The notes under the pieces: model-generated | The model's input: only the letters and a program-made list of their open reading frames with translations | Databases searched by the model: none | Told to the model about the DNA's origin: nothing | Made by a program: the position numbers and the translations under genes | Shown: positions 1 to 5,172 of the stretch, piece after piece | How the letters are laid out: the number at the start of each line of letters is the position of its first letter | How positions within the stretch are numbered: the first letter of the stretch is position 1 | Assembly: GCA_021792045.1 (NCBI GenBank) | Contig: JAJYVJ010000124.1 | Location: 1 to 5,172 of the forward strand | Direction: 5' to 3' | DNA: 5,172 nucleotides | From: Thermoplasmata archaeon | GTDB taxonomy: Archaea > Thermoplasmatota > Thermoplasmata > Thermoplasmatales > Thermoplasmataceae

Positions 1-172
1 GGAAAGAAAAGGTCTTTCCGGATGCCGTTGGGGCATCAATAAAAAAAATGTCCTCCGGCTGTTTCCAAATGTCTTTGATCAATGCCTGAAATTTATGAAG
101 ATTCACACCTAGTGCAGATTCATCAGCTAACTGGAGATATTGCGGCTTGAAGTGAAATGTTTTAGTGTTCAT
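1..172 (-). CDS. cas3: Cas3 helicase (Cas3'), N-terminal part, cut by window edge
   Basis: Cas3' is the superfamily 2 helicase recruited by the type I complex to unwind target DNA. Only 57 codons are in the window, from ATG 172, and this frame is too short to be caught by simple length filters. It shows LHKFQ (25-29), reminiscent of the Q-motif region ahead of motif I, and then FFIDAPTASGKTFSF with the Walker A sequence APTASGKT at 47-54, typical of Cas3 and related DEAD-like helicases. Because Walker A comes only 47 residues after the start, there is no N-terminal HD domain; in type I-D that activity is carried by Cas10d. The gene follows csc1 after 12 bases without an obvious ribosome-binding site, so it probably depends on coupling to csc1 translation. 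A helicase of another family is possible from 57 residues alone, but the context makes Cas3 by far the best call. Confidence 0.87.
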   Translation of the reverse strand, partial: MNTKTFHFKPQYLQLADESALGVNLHKFQALIKDIWKQPEDIFFIDAPTASGKTFSF

Positions 173-184
173 GCTACAACGCTT

Positions 185-865
185 TCAGACGTATGGCTCA
201 AAGAACTTGGAAGCGTCTGCAATAGGAACACCTTTTGCTAGAATATACTGTGAAGACGCCTGCTCAACATTTATTCCGTGTTTGCCGCTCTTAATGTAAC
301 CGAGGATTTCACCAAATCTTTTTTCCCCCAGCAGCAGGGACAGGCTGTAAAGGTTAAGTGTCACCTCTTTGATTTTCTGATTTGACTTTTCTCTTACGGT
401 TGCGAGGCATTCTCTTGTATTTCCAAGCCTCACGGTGAATTTCTCAGGAAATTTAACCACGCCATCACGGAAAAAAACGACGAAAGAGAATGAATTTCCC
501 GGCTCCAGTCCCTGTCGTTTCATCCAATTTCTCATTGAAGCCCGCCCGGAATCAGATATTGCCTTGCCCTGTGGATATCCCTCACTCATAAAGCTTGTGG
601 CAATATCAAAAACTTTGGTATACCGGCAGTCTGATAATGGTTCCAGTATGCTTAAAAGAAAACCAAGATCGGCAATTTCACCATAATTAGGTCTGTGAGA
701 ATTGTATCCAAAAGGTATCTGCTTTAAGCCCAGCGCATTATTTATGGCATAGGTCATTGCGATGTCGCCAATCCATGGTGATGTAATAGTCGCACCAGCA
801 GCACCAGATTCAATTCTGCTTCTATAATATAGCGGAGAGAGCAGGGTCAGTTCATACGCTTTCAT
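185..865 (-). CDS. csc1: Csc1, type I-D Cas5 subunit
   Basis: Csc1 is the Cas5-family protein that caps the Csc2 filament at the crRNA 5' handle in the type I-D complex. From ATG 865 it has 226 residues, usual for the family. Recognisable segments are the first strand MKAYELTLLSPLYY (1-14), the WIGDIAMTYAINNALG helix (31-46), the P-N-Y after it (59-61), and FTVRLGN (143-149), resembling the late RLGK-type strand of Csc1. The frame extends upstream to ATG 895, but that would add a basic leader overlapping csc2; the start at 865 is preferred because GAGGAG lies 4 bases upstream and Csc1 proteins begin at this strand. The csc2 stop (867-869) nearly abuts the start. The stop is 12 bases before cas3. 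Sequence conservation in Csc1 is low, so the call leans partly on position between csc2 and cas3. Confidence 0.9.
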   Translation of the reverse strand: MKAYELTLLSPLYYRSRIESGAAGATITSPWIGDIAMTYAINNALGLKQIPFGYNSHRPNYGEIADLGFLLSILEPLSDCRYTKVFDIATSFMSEGYPQGKAISDSGRASMRNWMKRQGLEPGNSFSFVVFFRDGVVKFPEKFTVRLGNTRECLATVREKSNQKIKEVTLNLYSLSLLLGEKRFGEILGYIKSGKHGINVEQASSQYILAKGVPIADASKFFEPYV

Positions 866-866
866 T

Positions 867-1922
867 CTACTCCTCTTTGTCCTCATTTTCTTCAATTTTC
901 TTTTGACTTGCCACTCTCTTTTTATCTTTCGGCAGTATTTTTGCGTATTTGACCAGATCCTCTGAATCCGTCTTTAGTCGGTTGTAAATAGCCTGAAGAT
1001 CTGAACCTGAAAGATTGTCGATAGTTTCCATGAATTCTTTAAGGTCATCACCAGTTACTATCTTTCCAGAGTGTTCGCTCATCATTGTTTCGATGACGAA
1101 TTTATTCACTGAATCTTTGAACTTTTGTGGATCCTGATCCCATTTTAAACCAAAGCTTTTCGACACGGTATAAGAAGTTACGGGAAGCTCTTCCTCGCCT
1201 GCACAAATCGCAACAACATTATTTTTAATGTTCGGTCCCGTGATGGATGTTTGGGCCCCATAGCTTCTCTCCTTAAGACAAAGGAGGACATGCACCAGAG
1301 ATTCAGGTGTAGGATTAATCATTGTGATGAAAGACGGGAACAAAACCCCGGGTGTTACATATTCTGTGTTGAAAAGACTCGTTCTGTTTTCACCCTTAGC
1401 CCTGTCCCACATAGTGCCCGCCTCTGATAATGAGTTATGCGTCAGCTGTTTTGTTATATCCGATCGGCTTCTAATTGAGTAAGAACTTGAGTAGAGGACT
1501 CTGGACGGGAGCATGGCCTGTCCAGCTTCTCCGCCTTCAACAACGCTATCACCAAAAATTACTGAGTTTGGATTGGCGAGGTATGCAATGGATCGAACAC
1601 TATTGTATTCATACTGAGAATCCACCACTTTGAAGGCCCGGCAAAGTTTTAGACCCATGAGTTTTTCCTTGGACTTGAACTTCCGGGCAGGTATCTCAAT
1701 AACCTCCTTTTCCTGTTCAGCGTCTAACTGCATAACAAAGGAAACAGAAGATTCCGGGTCATCACTCCGGTCGATCAGGGGTGCAATAGTCTCTCTCATT
1801 ACATAGATGGAAAGAACCCTTCTCCTGTTCTGTGCCATAGCAGGTATACCCTCTTCCTCCTCTTTCGCAAACCATTCCTCACCAAATTTGGAATATATAT
1901 ATTCCCTTATTTTTTCACTCAT
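867..1922 (-). CDS. csc2: Csc2, type I-D Cas7 backbone subunit
   Basis: Csc2 is the Cas7-family protein that polymerises along the crRNA spacer and forms the backbone of the type I-D interference complex. From ATG 1922 it has 351 residues, a normal family length. Family-like segments are YLANPNSVIFGDSV (114-127), LPSRVLYSSS (138-147), TPGVLFPSFI (190-199) and RSYGAQTSITG (219-229), the last followed by the NIKNNVVAI strand. The C-terminus (about 331-351) is a lysine/glutamate-rich tail. I prefer ATG 1922 to the in-frame GTG at 1931 because GGTGA sits 5 bases before the ATG. The start overlaps the cas10d stop by 8 bases, and the stop is one base from the csc1 start, implying coupled translation at fixed ratios, although several Csc2 copies per complex are expected. 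Only three cysteines are present (94, 215, 230), with no CxxC pair. Placement next to Cas10d and Csc1 makes the call firm. Confidence 0.93.
   Translation of the reverse strand: MSEKIREYIYSKFGEEWFAKEEEEGIPAMAQNRRRVLSIYVMRETIAPLIDRSDDPESSVSFVMQLDAEQEKEVIEIPARKFKSKEKLMGLKLCRAFKVVDSQYEYNSVRSIAYLANPNSVIFGDSVVEGGEAGQAMLPSRVLYSSSYSIRSRSDITKQLTHNSLSEAGTMWDRAKGENRTSLFNTEYVTPGVLFPSFITMINPTPESLVHVLLCLKERSYGAQTSITGPNIKNNVVAICAGEEELPVTSYTVSKSFGLKWDQDPQKFKDSVNKFVIETMMSEHSGKIVTGDDLKEFMETIDNLSGSDLQAIYNRLKTDSEDLVKYAKILPKDKKRVASQKKIEENEDKEE
870..875 (-). promoter_or_regulatory. csc1 ribosome-binding site
   Basis: The sense strand reads GAGGAG, encoding the final two glutamates of Csc2, followed by the csc2 stop TAG and, one base later, ATG 865. 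The spacing of 4 bases to the ATG is short but workable, and it supports 865 over 895 as the csc1 start. Confidence 0.65.
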
Positions 1923-2322
1923 TTCCTTCACCCATTCTATTTTTTACCCTTTTCCATTTCTCAATATTGTACATAAGTGCAAATTGTGAGATCAGATCCT
2001 TCCTGTAGTCATTTGCCGGAATCCTGTTCTTAAATTCTGATCTCATGAGATCAACAAATGCATCAGAAAATCCCAGGCAATGGGATTGGATTTCTTTACC
2101 TGAAAATTTCTGTCTGTTTGCGTAATCCCAAATTTTGCCGGCAATTTTTTGCTTCAGGTCAGCATCCTCGCTCCGGAAATACCTAAGGTAGAGTTCCATT
2201 GCTTCCCTGAACATCCAGGTGTTGTCGTTGTTCGACACAGGGGGCTTGGTGGATATTCCACATGCCTCATCTACAATTCTTTCCATTCCTGTTTTGTTTA
2301 CTTCCTTTTCATACCTATCCAT
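1915..2322 (-). CDS. cas11d: Possible Cas11d small subunit from an internal start in cas10d
   Basis: This is a proposed separate translation product, not an additional reading frame: it is in frame with cas10d and shares its stop. An ATG at 2322 is preceded by GAAGGAG, 11 bases upstream, which is the best ribosome-binding site I found ahead of any in-frame ATG in the last quarter of cas10d. The product would be 135 residues, beginning MDRYEKEVNK, mostly helical in appearance and basic near its end, in the size range of Cas11 small subunits. Internal translation of Cas11d from cas10d is known from a cyanobacterial type I-D system; its use here is inference. The spacing is somewhat long, and other in-frame ATGs at 2550, 2502, 2496 and 2286 exist but lack a good ribosome-binding site. 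Confidence 0.4.
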   Translation of the reverse strand: MDRYEKEVNKTGMERIVDEACGISTKPPVSNNDNTWMFREAMELYLRYFRSEDADLKQKIAGKIWDYANRQKFSGKEIQSHCLGFSDAFVDLMRSEFKNRIPANDYRKDLISQFALMYNIEKWKRVKNRMGEGNE

Positions 2323-4677
2323 ATACCACTCAACTCCTTCTTTTATATTTGGATACTTGTTCAAGCCTTTATCGCCAGAATTTCCCTGAAGACTTCGCCA
2401 CAAAATCTGAAAAATACCTCTTTTCCCTCTGTTAACGTCGTGAATTACCCAAGCGAGAGCATTCTTTGATCCGCTAATTTTTGAGATATTGTACATCAGC
2501 ATGAGTTCTCTGTTAACCGATTCTAGGCGATCGATCCTGACCTCGTCCATGCTCAGGTTTTTAACCCAACTGGGGGCGTTGTCCCATTGAAACATTGGAG
2601 TGAAAATTCTCTTCGATGACATCAGGGATGTGAGTCTTATCTTCGTTCCGGTCTTCAAAATAAAGTCAAGAATATTTGAAATCAGATAGAATTCCTCAAC
2701 CCTCTTTCGGGGCTTTGGTATAAAGAATATCATATGATAACCCAAGTCTTTTTTCGATCTTTTTCCAACGCGAATTACTAGTTTTGCATCGTTATTTTCA
2801 TCTTTTTCGTGTTCTATTTTAATTTCACCCGTTCTGCTTGAAACCTCTTTTAACGAATTAACTACGCTCTCCAGGTTTACTGGAGCATAATAATCCCCCA
2901 AATAGACATGCACGCACAGCGCTTCGTTCTCCCTTCCCATTTCCTTTCTCCTTAGCACATTTTCCCTCAAACAATATTTGCAAATTTTCCCGTTGAACTT
3001 GTTCTCGTCATACCTTAAAACAGTGATTTTTCTGCCCGTTCCGCTTGTTGCCTTGATACCGAATGAATTCTCCTCTTTGAGCGGGTTTTCGGCAAAAATA
3101 CCACAATATACACACATTGACGACTTGTCTGGTGGATCCTGAATCAGAAAATTGAACCCCGTTGCCCTGCTGAAGAACTCGTTATAATCCACGGTTTTAT
3201 CCTTTTCAAACCTTGGTGCCAGAACCGAAGATATGGAATTGCAGATTTTATCATACTCCTCCTCTATAAGTTCCAAAGGCTCGCTATTGAAACTGCCTGC
3301 ATGTGAAATGGCTTCGATGGTCTTTCTCTGCAAAGTATCAGCTTTGTCAAAGACAGCCTTGCCAAATGCGTTATAAGCTTTTTCATCCTCTTGAGAAGAA
3401 ATGTCATTTTCTGATTCACCTATGCACGCAAGCAACGTCCTCTGTGCACAGGCTATAAGACCGATCATCCTCTTTCTCTGTGTTTCTTTGTCAGACTCTT
3501 CTCTGCTTTCCTCGGGCAATTGGAGATAAAAGAACGGTTTTCCTCTTTTATCTCCTTTCATAATCGGAACACCAATCAGTCTAGCCTTAACATCAAAGTC
3601 TGGATTCGCATCTTTCCAATCTTCGCCTTGCCAGATCAGAAGTCTGCCCTTGAATTTTTCAATATAAGTCTTAACAATTTTTGGCGTGACCTGTATTTCA
3701 CGGGAAAAATCAAGTCTGATAGAGTTACCGCTTGGTGCAAAATTATCAAGCAGGGCTCCTACATTTTCTTCTGTCGCACCCATTCCTTCCGAAAAAGCAG
3801 AACTGATACTTTCAAGTTCAGCCTCGCTCAAAGGGGAGCCGATAAAGGCTATGGCATCAGGGAAGTTCACAATAACATGCCTACCGCTCTGTCTGAGAAA
3901 GCTTTCGAAATTTGAATTCAATTGATCCAGAAGAAGGATCTGCGGAAGATCTGAGAAATGAATCAAGTTGACTTGCTCACCAAAGCTGTTAGCATAGGGT
4001 AAAATTAGTTCCCTAATCGCAGAGAATATTGAATCTGTCATATTGGACTTGACCCCGCCCAACTGATCTCCCAGTTTCACATACTGGCTTATGGTAGCGA
4101 GTTCAGTTCTGTTCAGTCTGGTCCTGATATTGTTTGCATAATCCATGCTCCTGTTTTCCGCTCTAAGTATAAGAAAGGCAAGATCATTCCACCATTCCGA
4201 CGGGGATCCTAAAGGCTCAAGGTAATGCGAACAAATTTTTATGATATTCTGTTTGTTCTTTTCCAGTACCATATCAAGATTGTTGGATCCGCTAATTCCT
4301 TCCCTGAATAGTTTATCAGCGTCATGCATTGCAATAGCTGCGAAAAAGAGTCTGACATATTTTTCAAGTTCATTTGATACGCCAGGATTTGAATCGAACT
4401 GTTTCTTGATTCTATAATCAAGGAGCTTCCCAGAAATAACCATTGCATTGAGAACGTGCGTAAAGTATGTCATATCAGACCAGCCGCTTAATGCTGCGGT
4501 GCTTCCGCCCTTTGCCGGTACAAGAAGGTATTCTTCTAGGATTATCTTAAGGGGGCCCTTTTCAGAAGGTTCCTCGGAATATTCGTGTGGATAGAACAGA
4601 CAGCGAAATCCCTCGTTCATCAAATCTGAGTCAAATAATCTGGAAGACCTTACATCAATGTCACCTGTTATTAACAT
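1915..4677 (-). CDS. cas10d: Cas10d (Csc3), type I-D large subunit with N-terminal HD nuclease
   Basis: Cas10d is the large subunit of the type I-D effector complex; it takes part in target recognition and carries the HD nuclease that in other type I systems sits with Cas3. With the ATG at 4677 it has 920 residues, normal for the family. The HD domain is at about 40-210, with YFTHVLNA (H74), AIAMHDADKL (H118, D119) and KLGDQLG (D204). A zinc finger follows at 522-569 (CVYC and CKYC, 40 residues between the pairs). The last 140 residues are mostly helical in character, like the small-subunit-like C-terminus of Cas10 proteins. There is no GGDD cyclase motif, as expected of Cas10d, so cyclic oligoadenylate synthesis is not predicted. 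The start is uncertain: TTG 4707, TTG 4683 and GTG 4680 are in frame, and a GGAGG lies 9 bases before the TTG at 4683. The stop overlaps csc2 by 8 bases. Confidence 0.93.
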   Translation of the reverse strand: MLITGDIDVRSSRLFDSDLMNEGFRCLFYPHEYSEEPSEKGPLKIILEEYLLVPAKGGSTAALSGWSDMTYFTHVLNAMVISGKLLDYRIKKQFDSNPGVSNELEKYVRLFFAAIAMHDADKLFREGISGSNNLDMVLEKNKQNIIKICSHYLEPLGSPSEWWNDLAFLILRAENRSMDYANNIRTRLNRTELATISQYVKLGDQLGGVKSNMTDSIFSAIRELILPYANSFGEQVNLIHFSDLPQILLLDQLNSNFESFLRQSGRHVIVNFPDAIAFIGSPLSEAELESISSAFSEGMGATEENVGALLDNFAPSGNSIRLDFSREIQVTPKIVKTYIEKFKGRLLIWQGEDWKDANPDFDVKARLIGVPIMKGDKRGKPFFYLQLPEESREESDKETQRKRMIGLIACAQRTLLACIGESENDISSQEDEKAYNAFGKAVFDKADTLQRKTIEAISHAGSFNSEPLELIEEEYDKICNSISSVLAPRFEKDKTVDYNEFFSRATGFNFLIQDPPDKSSMCVYCGIFAENPLKEENSFGIKATSGTGRKITVLRYDENKFNGKICKYCLRENVLRRKEMGRENEALCVHVYLGDYYAPVNLESVVNSLKEVSSRTGEIKIEHEKDENNDAKLVIRVGKRSKKDLGYHMIFFIPKPRKRVEEFYLISNILDFILKTGTKIRLTSLMSSKRIFTPMFQWDNAPSWVKNLSMDEVRIDRLESVNRELMLMYNISKISGSKNALAWVIHDVNRGKRGIFQILWRSLQGNSGDKGLNKYPNIKEGVEWYMDRYEKEVNKTGMERIVDEACGISTKPPVSNNDNTWMFREAMELYLRYFRSEDADLKQKIAGKIWDYANRQKFSGKEIQSHCLGFSDAFVDLMRSEFKNRIPANDYRKDLISQFALMYNIEKWKRVKNRMGEGNE
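1928..1932 (-). promoter_or_regulatory. csc2 ribosome-binding site
   Basis: The sense strand reads GGTGA, part of the GGAGGTGATC sequence complementary to the 3' end of archaeal and bacterial 16S rRNA, 5 bases before ATG 1922. It lies within the last codons of cas10d and decides for the ATG over the GTG at 1931, which this site overlaps. Confidence 0.7.
2334..2340 (-). promoter_or_regulatory. Candidate internal ribosome-binding site for Cas11d
   Basis: The sense strand reads GAAGGAG here, inside the cas10d coding sequence, 11 bases before an in-frame ATG at 2322. It matches the Shine-Dalgarno consensus, but also simply encodes Glu-Gly within Cas10d, so chance is a real alternative. Confidence 0.35.
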
Positions 4678-5172
4678 CACCAACCTTTTCTTCCTCCACA
4701 AACCCAAATCCGAGTTTATTTTTGGAACCTATTCCAACAGTCAAAATAAATGACAGAAACTCAAGGTCTGCGCCAATTGTGAAGCTAATCATCAATCCCG
4801 GTACCTTAACTCCCTTAAGTCCAATTTCCTTCAGTTTGATTTCCTGTAATTTAATAAATCTAATATTTGGTAGATTCCCCTTTACTTTCATGTACTTGTT
4901 CTTGATGTTGGATTCCAGCGCACCAAGGATTTCTTCGGGCGGATCCTTGAAATAATATTTGTTGTCCATCTTTAGTATAATTGGAGACCTACTTTTGACG
5001 GTTATGATTTCAGATGATGGAGATACCTGTCTCGTTAGAATGGTATGAATATGGAATGAATTATTGAATATTTCAACTTTCCCGGACTGTTCTAATGCTT
5101 GCTTCATTATCTTTATAAGAGATTCGTCAAGGCTGGATATGATAAATACAAGTCTTTCACCGTAAAAACCTT
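4661..5172 (-). CDS. cas6: Cas6 CRISPR RNA endoribonuclease (5'-truncated by window edge)
   Basis: Cas6 cuts pre-crRNA within the repeat and, in type I systems, often stays on the 3' handle of the mature crRNA. The reading frame stays open to the right edge, so 169 residues are visible (first full codon at 5170). The internal ATG at 5107 is not the true start, because upstream codons continue a Cas6-like segment (GFYGERLVFIISSLDES). The diagnostic feature is the C-terminal glycine-rich loop GIGSKNKLGFGFVEE, about 10 to 24 residues before the end, which matches the G-rich RNA-binding loop of RAMP-fold Cas6 proteins. The central segment with SRSPIIL also fits the second ferredoxin-like fold. 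Cas6 proteins are usually about 240 residues, so roughly 70 N-terminal residues lie outside, including the region where a catalytic histidine would be sought. The 3' end overlaps the start of cas10d by about 17 bases, so the two are cotranscribed and probably translationally coupled. Confidence 0.9.
   Translation of the reverse strand, partial: GFYGERLVFIISSLDESLIKIMKQALEQSGKVEIFNNSFHIHTILTRQVSPSSEIITVKSRSPIILKMDNKYYFKDPPEEILGALESNIKNKYMKVKGNLPNIRFIKLQEIKLKEIGLKGVKVPGLMISFTIGADLEFLSFILTVGIGSKNKLGFGFVEEEKVGDVNNR

Noticed and set aside
1..19. Small hairpin GGAAAG / CTTTCC with a 7-base loop
   Set aside because: It lies within the cas3 coding sequence just after Walker A, is only 6 bp, and has no accompanying signal.
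186..219. Inverted repeat CAGACG / CGTCTG around the csc1 stop codon
   Set aside because: Only 6 bp with a 22-base loop, expected by chance, and no T-run follows that would make it a terminator.
435..686. Plus-strand open frame of 83 codons inside csc1
   Set aside because: It lies wholly opposite the well-supported csc1 gene and its translation has no recognisable domain.
866..895. Ten-residue N-terminal extension of Csc1 from ATG 895
   Set aside because: It overlaps the csc2 end and is basic and low in complexity, while ATG 865 has a ribosome-binding site and matches the start of the Csc1 fold.
1807..1989. Plus-strand open frame across the cas10d/csc2 junction
   Set aside because: Antisense to two real genes, short, and low in complexity with many Ser and Phe residues from antisense reading.
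2149..2469. Plus-strand open frame of 106 codons opposite the 3' end of cas10d
   Set aside because: Antisense shadow of cas10d; no ribosome-binding site or domain seen.
3520..3925. Two overlapping plus-strand frames opposite the middle of cas10d
   Set aside because: Overlapping each other in different frames and antisense to cas10d; neither has gene-like features.
4239..4448. Minus-strand frame of 69 codons within cas10d
   Set aside because: Out-of-frame shadow covering the HD domain coding region.
4587..4955. Plus-strand open frame opposite cas6 and the start of cas10d
   Set aside because: Antisense to both genes; composition rich in Ser, Pro and Leu is typical of antisense translation.
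1..5172. Search for a CRISPR array, tRNA, insertion sequence or terminal repeats
   Set aside because: No regularly spaced repeat, RNA gene or transposase is visible; the window is coding almost throughout.

Overview
The window is the core of a subtype I-D CRISPR-Cas interference operon. All genes lie on the minus strand, so transcription runs from high to low coordinates. In order they are cas6 (5' end beyond the right edge), cas10d/csc3, csc2 (cas7), csc1 (cas5) and the first 57 codons of cas3 (continuing beyond the left edge). The assignment rests on the co-occurrence of a Cas10d with an intact HD domain, Csc2-like and Csc1-like proteins, a Cas6 glycine-rich C-terminus, and a Cas3 helicase N-terminus that has no HD domain.

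The source is probably an archaeon. Subtype I-D is mainly archaeal and cyanobacterial. The ribosome-binding sites (GGTGA, GAGGAG, GGAGG) fit archaeal operons, arginine is read largely with AGA/AGG, and base composition looks moderately AT-rich. No lineage can be fixed from this stretch; a euryarchaeon such as a member of Thermoplasmatota is possible but only a guess.

Layout from 5' to 3' of the operon: 5172-4661 is partial cas6 (crRNA processing); 4677-1915 is cas10d (large subunit with HD nuclease); 1922-867 is csc2 (backbone); 865-185 is csc1 (crRNA 5'-handle end); 172-1 is partial cas3 (helicase). Cas6/cas10d and cas10d/csc2 overlap by about 17 and 8 bases. The csc2 stop and csc1 start are one base apart, and csc1/cas3 are separated by 12 bases. 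There is no intergenic stretch longer than 12 bases, hence no promoter, terminator, CRISPR array, tRNA or mobile element in the window. The operon promoter, adaptation genes (cas1, cas2, cas4) and arrays, if present, lie outside.

Together the products should process pre-crRNA (Cas6), assemble a Cascade-like complex on crRNA (Csc1, a Csc2 filament, Cas10d and probably a small subunit), and recruit Cas3 to unwind target DNA, with the nuclease function on Cas10d. The most interesting signal is a possible internal ribosome-binding site and ATG near the 3' end of cas10d that would give a separate small subunit (Cas11d) of 135 residues. I see no wholly new system here.
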